A stretch of 64,000 nucleotides of DNA from an uncultured Pseudomonadota bacterium (lineage in GTDB: Bacteria; Myxococcota_A; UBA796; SXON01): NCBI GenBank assembly GCA_903875225.1, contig CAIQVJ010000132.1, positions 62,001 to 126,000 on the forward strand, in the 5' to 3' direction. The translations under genes and the position numbers were made by a program. The notes under the pieces are model-generated. The model did no database searches, had not been told where the DNA came from, and worked only from the letters and a program-made list of their open reading frames with translations. This document shows positions 49,647 through 58,228 of this stretch, in pieces (positions within the stretch are counted from its first letter, which is position 1; every line of letters starts with the position of its first letter).

Positions 49647-51046
49647 GGGGCCTCCTTCGGTAGGAGCAGGCGGAAGCAGGCGGGGCGGGGGGAAAGCAGT
49701 TCGAGCGTGCCGCCGAGGGCTTCGGCGATGCGCCGGGAGACCGGCAGGCCGAGGCCCGACCCGGCTGCGCGGGAGGTGTGGAACCAGTCGAAGATGCGCT
49801 CGGTGTCCTCGGCCTCGAGGCCAGGGCCATCGTCGGTCACATCCACGCAGGGCGGGTTCGCCGCGATGGTCACGTGCACCTGGCGCGCTCCGGCCTGGCC
49901 TGCATTCAACAGCAGGTTTCGGACGATCTGGCCCACGAGCACCGGGTCGGTGGAGAGGACGGCGTTGCCCTCGCGCACGACGGAGACCGGGGCTGCGATG
50001 CCGTCCACCAGCAGGCCCAGATCGACGTGCTCCACGCGCGGGCGCAGGGGCTGGGTGAGGTCGCGGAGCCGGTTGACGATGCCCTCGAGCTCAGCCAGTT
50101 GCTCGCGCACCCGGGTCACGACCGTCGCGCGCCGCGAGGCATCCTCCAGCACCGCGAGTCGCTCCACGGAGAGGGAGATCGCGTTCAGCGGGTTCCCGAC
50201 CTCGTGCGCGAGTCCCGCGGCCATGCGGGTGAGCTGCTCGACCTCGTGCCGGTGCACAGCGGTGAGCTCTGCGTCCCGCGCTACGATGGCGGCGAGGAGC
50301 TCCCGGGCAGCGCCCGAGACCTGACGCACCTCCCTGAACCCGTAGTCGCCCAGCGCAGCCGGCGGCGTGCCCGGGCGTGCTGCAGAGAGCTCCCTGCCCA
50401 GCTTGCGGATCGGGCTGGAGAGCCCGAACGCGACCGCGAAGCTCACGAGGGAGGCTATGCCCACGACCGCGATCCCGGCGATCAGCTCGGTGCGACGCAG
50501 CGTGTCCACCGCGCCGAGCGTCGATGCGCTGCCTTCCACCGCCACGACCCAGCCCGGGTGCCCGGTGAGCGGGCGGTACGCCGTCTGGTAGAGCTCTCCC
50601 GCGTCGTCGTGGTAGAGCGGGCCCGTGGTCATTGCTCCGCGCTGCGCCAGGGCCACGAGATCCTGCTCGGCCGCGAGCGGGACCCAGAGCCCAGCATGGC
50701 CCAGGATCACGTTGCCGGGGCCGACCAGCGCGAGCCCGCGTAGTCCCCCGTGCGTCGCCAGATCGTCGATCCGGGCCGCGAGCTGGGCGCTGCTCTTTTC
50801 ACCGTGGAGCGCGACTATCGTCTCGATCGGCATCTCGTGCAGCGCGCCGTCGGCTGCGCCGGCGACCGCACCGAGGTGGTCGGTGAGCGCGCCCTCGAGT
50901 GCTGTGCGTTCCCCTGCCAGCGACAGGGTCGCCAACACGATCACGCCCACCAGCGAGGAGCCGAGGATCGCCACCCACGTGACCAGCCATGCCGGCCACC
51001 CGCCGGGCGGCTTCGCGGGCGGCCTCGGGGGGAGTTCTGCTGGCAT
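49634..51046 (-). CDS. Membrane sensor histidine kinase
   Basis: A 470-residue kinase with membrane helices at about residues 22-43 and 188-210, an extracytoplasmic sensing domain between them (about 145 residues, PAS/Cache-like), and a dimerisation domain with the phospho-accepting His281 in GLAHEVGNPLNAI. The ATPase domain shows NLLLNAGQAG, DDGPGL and GSGLGLPVSRRIAEALGG. The His box resembles NtrB/ZraS-like kinases that pair with NtrC-type regulators, which fits the overlapping gene. There is no HAMP domain obvious after the second helix. The signal is unknown. Confidence 0.93.
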   Translation of the reverse strand: MPAELPPRPPAKPPGGWPAWLVTWVAILGSSLVGVIVLATLSLAGERTALEGALTDHLGAVAGAADGALHEMPIETIVALHGEKSSAQLAARIDDLATHGGLRGLALVGPGNVILGHAGLWVPLAAEQDLVALAQRGAMTTGPLYHDDAGELYQTAYRPLTGHPGWVVAVEGSASTLGAVDTLRRTELIAGIAVVGIASLVSFAVAFGLSSPIRKLGRELSAARPGTPPAALGDYGFREVRQVSGAARELLAAIVARDAELTAVHRHEVEQLTRMAAGLAHEVGNPLNAISLSVERLAVLEDASRRATVVTRVREQLAELEGIVNRLRDLTQPLRPRVEHVDLGLLVDGIAAPVSVVREGNAVLSTDPVLVGQIVRNLLLNAGQAGARQVHVTIAANPPCVDVTDDGPGLEAEDTERIFDWFHTSRAAGSGLGLPVSRRIAEALGGTLELLSPRPACFRLLLPKEAPCSP

Positions 51047-51106
51047 GGCCCGGTGACCGTAACGCGGATGGCCGCGGGCGAAACCCGGCCTCCGGCCCCG
51101 CCTGCC

Positions 51107-53032
51107 CTACAGCGGCACGAGCCGCACACGCTCGTCGTAGAGCGCTCCGCCCTCGCCGATGTCGGTGACCGCCGCGCGGACCAGCGCGTTGGCAGCCCGG
51201 CCGTCGCGGTAGTGGCCGCCCTTGGGGAGGACCACGACGTCGCGGCGCTGGCGGGGGTCGTGCCGCACGCGGACCTTGATCTCGCCCAACTCCGACTGGA
51301 GCCGGGCGCTCTCGCCATCTGCGACCGGGCAGGAGTCCGGATGCACCGTGGCCACGCAGGGACCCTCGGGTGCGTGGGCCCACTGGGAGGACTGGGACTT
51401 CTCCGTGGAGAGGGAGAGGAGCCAGAGCGGGTAGCCGGGCACGTCGGGGGAGGCCGCGGCGGCCTCGGTGAGCAGGTTCACCCGGCCGGTCGGTGTGGGG
51501 AACCGGCGGTCGGCGTAGAGCACGGGCGGGGCGAGGGGGTTTCGAACGGCGCCCGCCTCCAGGCGCTCCAGATCGATCCCGTGCTCGGCGAGCGCGGGAG
51601 CCAGCAGGCGCTGCTTCCACGTGCGGGCGTCGGCGTCGAACCCTGGGATCCCCAGCCGGGCGGCGAGCATGCGCGTGATCTCGAGGTCGGAGCGCACGCC
51701 TTCGGGGCGCGGGACGACGGGGCGCACGTTCCCGACCCAGTGGTTGCCGTACGCCCCCACGAGGTCGTCCTCCTCGAGGATCGTGGTCGTCGGGAGCACG
51801 ACGTGGGCGAGCATCGCCGTGTCCGTCAGGAACGGATCGGCGACCACCACGAACTCCCGGCTCCCGATCGCGTGGCTGACCTTCGCTGAGTCCGGAAGCA
51901 TGACGACAGGGTTTCCCGCGGTCACCCACATCATCCGCACCGGCGGGCTCGCGGCGACGAGGTCCTCGCCCATCGTGATCTCGCTGATGGTGCGCGGCGC
52001 CGCGTGGCTGGCTCCCGGCGCGGGCGCGAGCGGCTGGAATGCGCGGCGGCGCTTGTAGTAGAAAGACACGCCACCGCCCGGGATGCCGAGGTTGCCCGAG
52101 ATCGCAGCGAGTGCGTCGAGCGCGCGAACGATCGTCCCGCCGTTCGCCCGGCGGCCCATGCCCCAACCCACGAGGATGGCGGTGGGCTTGCCCGGCCCGA
52201 GGGCTTCCGCGAGGTCCTCGGCTGCGGTGACGGGCAGGTCGGCCTCCGCGCACCAGTCCGCTGCGGACTTCGAGCGGCCGAGCGCATGGAACGCGTCGAG
52301 GTTGTCGCAGTAGTCAGCTGCAGCGGGGTCCATGTGGCCGCGATCGAGGAGGAGCCGCGCCGTTGCCATGGCCAGCGCAAAGTCGCCCGCGGGCCGCGGC
52401 TGCCAGCTGCGGTCGGCGAGCTTCGAGCTCGCGTGCCACACCGGGTCCACCGAGATGAGGATGGCGCCGCGGGCCCTGGCCTGCTTGAGGATGGGCACGA
52501 GGTGCGGGCTCGACACCACCGGGTTCTTGCCCCAGAGCACGATGTGGCGGCTGTTGAGGAGGTCGAAGACGTCGTTGCTGTCCTCCTCGCCGAAGTCCGT
52601 CAGCTGCGCGGCGTCGCCTGCGCCCGAGCAGATGTCGCCTGACTTGGCGGTGACCGGGCCGAACCGCTCGAACAGGAGGTCGGTCACGGCCTTGAGCATG
52701 CCCAGCGAGCCCCCCGACCGGTAGTGGAAGATGGCCTCGGGCCCCGACTCGGCGCGGATGCGCAGCATCGTCCTGGCGATGGTCTCGATGGCCTCCTCCC
52801 AGGTGGCGGGCGTGAGTACGCCGTTCCTGCGGATCAGGGGGGTGAGCAGCCGCTCCGGGCTGTACTGCGTGTGCAGGTACTCCCCCGTGCGATGGCAGAG
52901 GAAGCCCTTGGTGACGGGGTGGTTCGGGTCTCCTCGCAGGCGGACGACGCGGTCGCCCTCCACGGTCGCCACGATGCCGCATGCGTCCGGGCAGTCGCGG
53001 TTGCAGGTGGTGAGAACGGTCCGGTCGGTCAT
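51107..53032 (-). CDS. Molybdopterin-dependent oxidoreductase (formate dehydrogenase/NapA superfamily)
   Basis: A 641-residue protein. The N-terminal [4Fe-4S] site has Cys10, Cys14, Cys18 and Cys46 (TTCNRDCPDACG, GFLC). A Cys at 135 (SGDICSGAGD) sits where Sec or Cys binds molybdenum in FdhF-like enzymes. Typical bis-MGD contacts follow (VLWGKNPVVSSPH, GWGMGRRANG, AGNPVVMLPD). There is no Tat signal, so it is cytoplasmic. No electron-transfer partner, chaperone or cofactor genes are close, so it is an orphan of unknown substrate. AGGAG lies upstream of the ATG at 53032. It is divergent from a lipoprotein gene across 62 bases. Confidence 0.88.
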   Translation of the reverse strand: MTDRTVLTTCNRDCPDACGIVATVEGDRVVRLRGDPNHPVTKGFLCHRTGEYLHTQYSPERLLTPLIRRNGVLTPATWEEAIETIARTMLRIRAESGPEAIFHYRSGGSLGMLKAVTDLLFERFGPVTAKSGDICSGAGDAAQLTDFGEEDSNDVFDLLNSRHIVLWGKNPVVSSPHLVPILKQARARGAILISVDPVWHASSKLADRSWQPRPAGDFALAMATARLLLDRGHMDPAAADYCDNLDAFHALGRSKSAADWCAEADLPVTAAEDLAEALGPGKPTAILVGWGMGRRANGGTIVRALDALAAISGNLGIPGGGVSFYYKRRRAFQPLAPAPGASHAAPRTISEITMGEDLVAASPPVRMMWVTAGNPVVMLPDSAKVSHAIGSREFVVVADPFLTDTAMLAHVVLPTTTILEEDDLVGAYGNHWVGNVRPVVPRPEGVRSDLEITRMLAARLGIPGFDADARTWKQRLLAPALAEHGIDLERLEAGAVRNPLAPPVLYADRRFPTPTGRVNLLTEAAAASPDVPGYPLWLLSLSTEKSQSSQWAHAPEGPCVATVHPDSCPVADGESARLQSELGEIKVRVRHDPRQRRDVVVLPKGGHYRDGRAANALVRAAVTDIGEGGALYDERVRLVPL

Positions 53033-53094
53033 CCGATTCACTCCTTGCCCCGCCGCGGCCCCCGTGCCAAGGGCGCTGGCGGATATGGCAGCGC

Positions 53095-54099
53095 ATGCTC
53101 TCGCTGCGCCGCTGCCTCGACCCGCTCGTGCTGCTCCCCCTGGTGGTCGGTTGCACCGGGCAGGGCGATTCCGCGGCCCCGCGGCGCGAGCCCCCGGCCG
53201 ACCCGTTCCCCACGAGTCGGGAGCCATGGCTGTGGCCCTTTGCGGCGGACTCGCCGTGGAACCTGCCCCATGGCGCCGATCTCGCCCTCGAGGATGCCGG
53301 GGGTGTCTGCACGCGCTCGGTGCGTGATCCTTCCGTGGACGCGTGGGTGAACGCGGCGGAATGGAGCCAGCCGGTGTACCGCGCCGAGCCGGGCGATCCC
53401 ATGGTGGAGGTCTGGGAGGACGGCGTGCTCGCAGTCACTGTGGCCAGCCCCGCCGGGGCCGAGCCGGCGGAGCCCTCCTGGCCGGACGGCGATGCTCACC
53501 TCCAGCTGGTGGACGCTGCGGGGGCGACGGTGACCGAGATGTGGAAGGCCCGTGCCCGGGAAGGCGGCGGCTGGGACGTCGACAGCGTGGCCGTGAACGA
53601 CCTGCGTGGCCCTGGCTACGGGGAGGGAGGAGTCCGCGTGTACGGCGGGAGCGCCCTCGGGGGCCTCTGGCGGGTGGGGGAGGTGGAGACCGGCGCCTGG
53701 CACGCGCTTGCTCTCTCGCTGCCGCTCGAGGCGCTCTCGCCCGAGCTCGTGTGGCCGGCGACAGCGCTCGACACCTCCACGGCGGCGTCCATGACCGGGG
53801 ACGTCCCCATCGGCCAGCACGTCGCGCTGCCGGTGGACGTGGAGATGAAGTCGCTCAGGACGCCGCAGGGGCGGGCACTCGCGCGCTCGCTCCGGGACTA
53901 CGGCGCCTACGTGGTGGACCACGCTTCCGGGTTTGCGCTGTACGCGGAGCCGCCCGCCGAGGCGGAGGCCGTGGGCATGCGGGAGGACGTCGACGCGATC
54001 CGCGCCCTGCTGCAGTGCGCGACGAACGACACTGCCCAGATCCCCGGCGGGCCGGGCGACCGGGTGCAGCCGTTGGCGCCGGGGTTCGTCGACGAGTGA
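53095..54099 (+). CDS. Uncharacterised lipoprotein
   Basis: A 334-residue lipoprotein (lipobox VVGC, about Cys20) with a Pro-rich linker. Its body opens with LWPFAADSPWNLP and later has TGDVPIGQHVALPVDVEM and RALARSLRDYGAYVVD, segments seen in actinobacterial and myxobacterial exported proteins of unknown function. A Cys in the N-terminal half and one near the C-terminus may pair. It could be a glycoside-binding or hydrolase-like fold, but no catalytic motif is clear. It is convergent with the next regulator gene. Confidence 0.7.
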   Translation: MLSLRRCLDPLVLLPLVVGCTGQGDSAAPRREPPADPFPTSREPWLWPFAADSPWNLPHGADLALEDAGGVCTRSVRDPSVDAWVNAAEWSQPVYRAEPGDPMVEVWEDGVLAVTVASPAGAEPAEPSWPDGDAHLQLVDAAGATVTEMWKARAREGGGWDVDSVAVNDLRGPGYGEGGVRVYGGSALGGLWRVGEVETGAWHALALSLPLEALSPELVWPATALDTSTAASMTGDVPIGQHVALPVDVEMKSLRTPQGRALARSLRDYGAYVVDHASGFALYAEPPAEAEAVGMREDVDAIRALLQCATNDTAQIPGGPGDRVQPLAPGFVDE

Positions 54100-54112
54100 G
54101 CGCGCCGCTCAC
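54096..54112. terminator. Inverted repeat covering both stop codons of convergent genes
   Basis: GTGAGCG-CGC-CGCTCAC is a perfect seven-base stem whose arms contain the stop codons of both convergent genes. There is no T tract. Possible two-way transcription stop. Confidence 0.35.
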
Positions 54113-55482
54113 CCGAGCCGGTGCTTCTCCATCCGGTAGCGGAGCTGGTACCGCGTGAGGCCAAGGAGGCGGGCTGCAGCGGACTGGTTGCCCGTCGTGC
54201 GGGTCATCGCCTGCTGGATGAGGCCGCGCTCCACGGCCTCGAGGTCCACGCCGGTCTCGGGGAGGGCGAACGGGCAGCCGGGGGGCACCGCTGAAGCGTC
54301 CTCGCGCACCGCAGAGGCCCGCACCTCCATCGGGAGATCCGCTGCCGTGACCACGTCTCCGGCCAGCAGGATCACGGTCCGCTCCACCACGTTGCGGAGC
54401 TCGCGCACGTTCCCGGGCCACCGGTATGCGGAGAGCAGCTCCATCGCGTCTCCGCTCACCCCGCCCACCGTCCGACCGAACGCCTTGGCGAAGCGCTCCA
54501 CGAAATGGTGCACCAGCACGGGGATGTCCTCCCGACGCTCCCGGAGCGCCGGGACCTCGACCGGGACGACGTGGAGTCGGAAGAACAGGTCTTCCCGGAA
54601 CCTGCCGGCGCGCACTTCGTCCTTGAGGTTCCGGTTCGTCGCGGTGATGACCGCGGCGTCCATCGGGATGTCCGCCACGCCGCCGACCCGACGGAACTTC
54701 CGGTTCTCGAGCGCGCGCAGCAGCTTGGACTGCATCCCCAGCGGAAGCTCCCCGATTTCGTCGAGGAAGATCATCCCGCGTGCAGCGACCTCGAAGAGGC
54801 CACGCGTGGTCTGGCGAGCGTCGGTGAAGGCGCCGCGCTCGTGCCCGAAGAGCTCGCTCTCCATCAGCTGCTCGGGGAGCGACGTGCAGTCGATCTCCAT
54901 GAAGGGAGCGTCCTTTCGGGGGCCGCGTGCGTGGATCGCCCGCGCCACGAGGTCCTTTCCGGTCCCGCTCTCCCCCTGGATGAGCACGGTCGGCGCGTCG
55001 ATCCGCTCGATGCGGCGCAGCGTCTCGAACATGCGCTGCATCGAGGTGGAGGCGCCGATGATCTCGGCGTATCCTGTCTTTTCACGCCCGCGGAGGTAGC
55101 GCACCTCCCGCTTGAGCCTATGGTCCCCGAGCGCCCGCTCCAGGGCCAGGGCGGCCTCACGCAGGTCGAACGGCTTCGAGAGGTAGCCGCTCGCTCCGAG
55201 TCGGGTCGCCTCGATGGCGCTCTCCACGCCGCCGTGCGCCGTGATCACGACCACGGGGAGGTCGTTGTCCGCGTCGCGCAGGGCGCGCAGGACTGACAGG
55301 CCGTCCATCACGGGCATCTTGAGGTCGAGGAACACCCCTGCCGGTGCGTGTTCCCGCACAGCCTCCAGGCACTCCTTGCCGTTGGACGCCGTCACGACTT
55401 CGTAGCCTTCCTCCTGCAGGTGCTCGCTCAGTGACCAACGAATCAGCTCTTCGTCGTCACACACTACGATCGTGCTCGGCAT
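54109..55482 (-). CDS. NtrC-type response regulator with variant sigma-54 loop
   Basis: A 457-residue regulator: REC (acceptor Asp53 in VFLDLKMPVMDG), AAA+ activator domain (GESGTGKD, IFLDEIGELP, FREDLFFRL) and Fis-type HTH (NQSAAARLLGLTRYQLRYRM). The sigma-54 contact loop reads GAFTDA instead of GAFTGA; this variant occurs in other regulators but can weaken or change sigma-54 engagement. The start ATG 55482 was chosen because the receiver begins there. On the coding strand a run of nine C separates a GGAG from the ATG, giving an unusually long spacer. No histidine kinase is adjacent, so its partner is elsewhere. It is divergent from the universal stress protein gene across 241 bases. Confidence 0.92.
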   Translation of the reverse strand: MPSTIVVCDDEELIRWSLSEHLQEEGYEVVTASNGKECLEAVREHAPAGVFLDLKMPVMDGLSVLRALRDADNDLPVVVITAHGGVESAIEATRLGASGYLSKPFDLREAALALERALGDHRLKREVRYLRGREKTGYAEIIGASTSMQRMFETLRRIERIDAPTVLIQGESGTGKDLVARAIHARGPRKDAPFMEIDCTSLPEQLMESELFGHERGAFTDARQTTRGLFEVAARGMIFLDEIGELPLGMQSKLLRALENRKFRRVGGVADIPMDAAVITATNRNLKDEVRAGRFREDLFFRLHVVPVEVPALRERREDIPVLVHHFVERFAKAFGRTVGGVSGDAMELLSAYRWPGNVRELRNVVERTVILLAGDVVTAADLPMEVRASAVREDASAVPPGCPFALPETGVDLEAVERGLIQQAMTRTTGNQSAAARLLGLTRYQLRYRMEKHRLG

Positions 55483-55723
55483 GTTGGGGGGGGGCTCCGG
55501 CTGTGCCGGATAACACAGTCCACGAGATGTGCGCCGACCGACGATCAGTTGATCCGGCAACCGCGCGGTCCACCACCTTGGCGGAAACGAATCGCAGGAC
55601 CGGGCGATTCGCCTGGAGGCCGGACCGCAGGTACGCCGTTTGACGGCGAGAGCCGAAAAGAAACGGGGCCGGCGGTTGGCCCTTCTCTGCCGGTGGTCAC
55701 ATTGACTCCACCCCGAGGTCCCG

Positions 55724-56155
55724 ATGTTCCAGCGCCTGCTCGTCCCCTACGATTTCTCCACCGGCTCCGAACATGCGCTCGCTCTTGCGATCCGCCTCGC
55801 TCGGGAGAGCGGGGGATCGATCCTCCTGCTCAACGTGGGAACCGTGCCCGCGGCCGCGCTGGGCGCGGACGCCCTCGGGGTCAGCCAGATGGTGCTGGAC
55901 CTGAACGACCGGATCGCCGAGGAGCGCCGGGTGTCCCTGGACCGTGCGGCCCGCGCCGCGATCCCGGCCGACGTGCAGTGGCAGGCGCGTGTGCGCGAGG
56001 GCTTCCCGCCCGAGGTGATCCTGGAAGAGGCCCACGAGCACGACCTCATCGTGATGGGCACCCACGGGCGCACCGGCATCGAGCGGGTCGTGCTCGGGTC
56101 GGTGACCGAGCGCGTGCTCCGCGGCGCGACCGTCCCGGTGCTGGTGACGCGTTGA
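55724..56155 (+). CDS. Universal stress protein (UspA family)
   Basis: A 143-residue soluble protein with the whole UspA fold: opening MFQRLLVPYDFSTGSEHAL, and the ATP-binding motif GTHGRTGIERVVLGSVTERV near the end. ATP-binding members often form dimers and act in energy or redox stress. GAGGT lies before the ATG. Its stop overlaps the start of the next gene (TTGA), so it is coupled to a CoA-transferase; such pairing suggests a role in central carbon or energy stress. Confidence 0.93.
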   Translation: MFQRLLVPYDFSTGSEHALALAIRLARESGGSILLLNVGTVPAAALGADALGVSQMVLDLNDRIAEERRVSLDRAARAAIPADVQWQARVREGFPPEVILEEAHEHDLIVMGTHGRTGIERVVLGSVTERVLRGATVPVLVTR

Positions 56156-57456
56156 GCGTCGACGTCGCCGGGCTCGTGGCAGCCCGGCGCACGGATGCCG
56201 CCGGTGCCATCGCCGCCCTGCCCCGTCGAGGCCGTGTGCTCGTGGGCGGGAACGCAGGGGAGCCGAGGGCGCTCGTCGCCGCGCTGGCGGAGGCCGCAGC
56301 GCGGTTTGACGGCCTCGAGGTCGTGCAGATCCTCTCGTTCGGGTCGGAGCCGCTCGTGCGCCCTGCAGCGCGGGGACACCTCCGTGTGAACGCGTTGTTC
56401 ATCGGGCCCTCGGTGCGCGCGGCGGTCGCCTCGGGAGACGCCGACTACACGCCCGTGTTCCTCTCGGAGGCCCCCTCGCTCCTGCGTCCGGGCCGCGCGC
56501 TGGCGCTCGACGCGGTGCTCATCCAGGTGTGCCCGCCCGACGCACATGGGTGGTGCTCGCTCGGGGTGAGCGTAGACGTGCTCGACGGCGCCGTCCGCCA
56601 TGCGCCGATGGTGCTGGCGGAGGTGAACCCGAGGATGCCCAGGACCTACGGCGCCGGCGCCGTGCACGTCTCTGCGCTGCACAAGCTCGTGGACGTGGAC
56701 CACCCGCTGCCGACGTTGGAGACCGCTCCCGTGGACCCGGTGCGGGAGCGCATCGCAGCGTACGTCGCAGAGTTCGTTGACGACGGCTGCACCGTCCAGA
56801 CCGGCATCGGCAGCATCCCCGACGCGCTGCTGGCGCGGCTGGGGGACCGTCGGGATCTCGGATTCCACACCGAGCTCTTCTCGGATGGAATGCTCAACCT
56901 CGTGGAAGCGGGCGTGGCGACCGGCGCGCGGAAGGAGCTCTGGCCCGGAAAGGCGGTCACGTCGTTCGTGCTGGGGAGCGAGCGGCTCTACCGGGAGGTC
57001 GACCAGAACCCCGCGATCGAGATGCAGCCGAGCGAGATCACCAACGATCCCGCCCGGATCGCCCGCATGAAGAACTTCGTGGCGATAAACGCGGCGCTCT
57101 CGGTGGACCTCACGGGACAGGTCAACGCCGACAGTGTGGGCACCCGGCTCTATTCGGGCATCGGCGGGCAGGTGGACTTCCTGCGCGGCGCCGCGCGGTC
57201 CGAGGGAGGCCGGCCCATCATCGTGCTCCCGTCCACTGCGCAGGGCGGGCGGTGCAGCCGGATCGTCACCACACTGGCGCCTGGCGCGGGAGTGGTGACC
57301 AGTCGGGGGGACGTGCACCACGTCGTGACCGAGTGGGGCCGGGCGGAGCTGCACGGCAAGACGATCCGCCAGCGCGCCCGGGCGCTGATCGGGATCGCCC
57401 ACCCACAGTTTCGGGACACGCTCACGGCAGAGGCGCAGGCGCTGGGCTACCTCTGA
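56152..57456 (+). CDS. Acetyl-CoA hydrolase/4-hydroxybutyrate CoA-transferase family
   Basis: A 434-residue enzyme of the family that includes acetyl-CoA hydrolase and 4-hydroxybutyrate or succinate CoA-transferases. The catalytic Glu is in FHTELFSDGML, and the other conserved pieces are QTGIGSIPDALL, YSGIGGQVDFLRGA and VVTSRGDVHHVVTEWG. The substrate cannot be fixed from sequence. The start is a TTG at 56152 that overlaps the universal stress protein stop; the first domain strand begins soon after, and no ATG or GTG fits better. Confidence 0.9.
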   Translation: MSVDVAGLVAARRTDAAGAIAALPRRGRVLVGGNAGEPRALVAALAEAAARFDGLEVVQILSFGSEPLVRPAARGHLRVNALFIGPSVRAAVASGDADYTPVFLSEAPSLLRPGRALALDAVLIQVCPPDAHGWCSLGVSVDVLDGAVRHAPMVLAEVNPRMPRTYGAGAVHVSALHKLVDVDHPLPTLETAPVDPVRERIAAYVAEFVDDGCTVQTGIGSIPDALLARLGDRRDLGFHTELFSDGMLNLVEAGVATGARKELWPGKAVTSFVLGSERLYREVDQNPAIEMQPSEITNDPARIARMKNFVAINAALSVDLTGQVNADSVGTRLYSGIGGQVDFLRGAARSEGGRPIIVLPSTAQGGRCSRIVTTLAPGAGVVTSRGDVHHVVTEWGRAELHGKTIRQRARALIGIAHPQFRDTLTAEAQALGYL

Positions 57457-57465
57457 CAAAGGGCG

Positions 57466-57494
57466 TTGACGGGCGGGCCAGGTGCGGGTAATGT
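57466..57494 (+). promoter_or_regulatory. Likely sigma-70-type promoter
   Basis: TTGACG at 57466-57471 and TAATGT at 57489-57494 with a 17-base spacer. It sits in the 60-base gap before a small exported protein gene; the expected transcript start is about 15 bases before its ATG. This is the best promoter match seen in the window. Confidence 0.5.
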
Positions 57495-57516
57495 GAGCAT
57501 TGAAGTTGGAGCGTGC

Positions 57517-58047
57517 ATGTCCATGAAGCCATTCGCCATCGCCATCCTGTCTGCGATGTTCGCCACCGTGGTCTATGCGGCTGATCCCGTGTCGGGCGCG
57601 GTCGAGAAGAGCTCGTCGCTGTCGCCGGCCGAGCGGTCCCAGTACGCGACCGAGTCCCTCACCGAGATGCAGAACGCGCAGACGGTGTTGGAGCGCCTCG
57701 ACCGCACGGATCACGACTGCGTGGCCACGCGGCTGCCGCTGTTGAACTCGCTGATCGAGGTGAGCACCTCCGCGGCCTCCGAGATGACCAAGTTTCAGGC
57801 CCAGGGCAACTCCTCGCGTGCAGACACGGAGCTCCGCAAGATCTCCGCAGCCCTCACGAAGACCCGCGCGTTGATGCTCGAGGCCAAGGCGTGCGCCAAG
57901 GACAACGAGGGCGTCGGCGAGGACTCCGTGAAGCTCGAGTACGCCGGCCCCACCATCGGGGACGACAGCACGGACGGTACTGCACCGCCGCCGGACTTCG
58001 AATTCGACGCTGGCGACGATCCGGTCGAGGGCAGCCCGTACATGTAG
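57517..58047 (+). CDS. Small exported protein of unknown function
   Basis: A 176-residue protein with a clear signal peptide (cleavage after VYA, about residue 22), a helical middle region with two Cys that could pair (about residues 69 and 126), and an acidic Asp/Pro-rich tail (about the last 30 residues). I do not recognise the family. GGAG five bases before ATG 57517 supports the start; a second ATG is two codons later. It has its own promoter upstream and a strong terminator downstream, so it is a single-gene unit. Likely a periplasmic protein. Confidence 0.72.
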   Translation: MSMKPFAIAILSAMFATVVYAADPVSGAVEKSSSLSPAERSQYATESLTEMQNAQTVLERLDRTDHDCVATRLPLLNSLIEVSTSAASEMTKFQAQGNSSRADTELRKISAALTKTRALMLEAKACAKDNEGVGEDSVKLEYAGPTIGDDSTDGTAPPPDFEFDAGDDPVEGSPYM

Positions 58048-58065
58048 TCGGGTCCAAGGAACCGG

Positions 58066-58096
58066 ACAGGCGGCCTCGGCCGCCTGTTTCCGTTTT
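58066..58096 (+). terminator. Intrinsic terminator
   Basis: ACAGGCGGCC-TC-GGCCGCCTGT forms a perfect ten-base stem, followed by TTTCCGTTTT, 19 bases after the stop of the small exported protein. This is the one classical factor-independent terminator found in the window. It also lies between convergent genes. Confidence 0.85.
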
Positions 58097-58228
58097 GGGC
58101 GAACGCAAGACAGCGTTCAGCGGCGCCCTGCGGCCGCAGGCGGATCGCGTGGAGGGTAGCGAGCCGCCAAGAAACGCTCTACCCGACGGTTCTGATGCAC
58201 CTGCGCGGCTGCGGAGCCCGGGGCAGCG

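Noticed and set aside
51107..53032. Selenocysteine in the molybdopterin enzyme
   Set aside because: The molybdenum-ligand position is a normal Cys codon; no in-frame TGA is present there.
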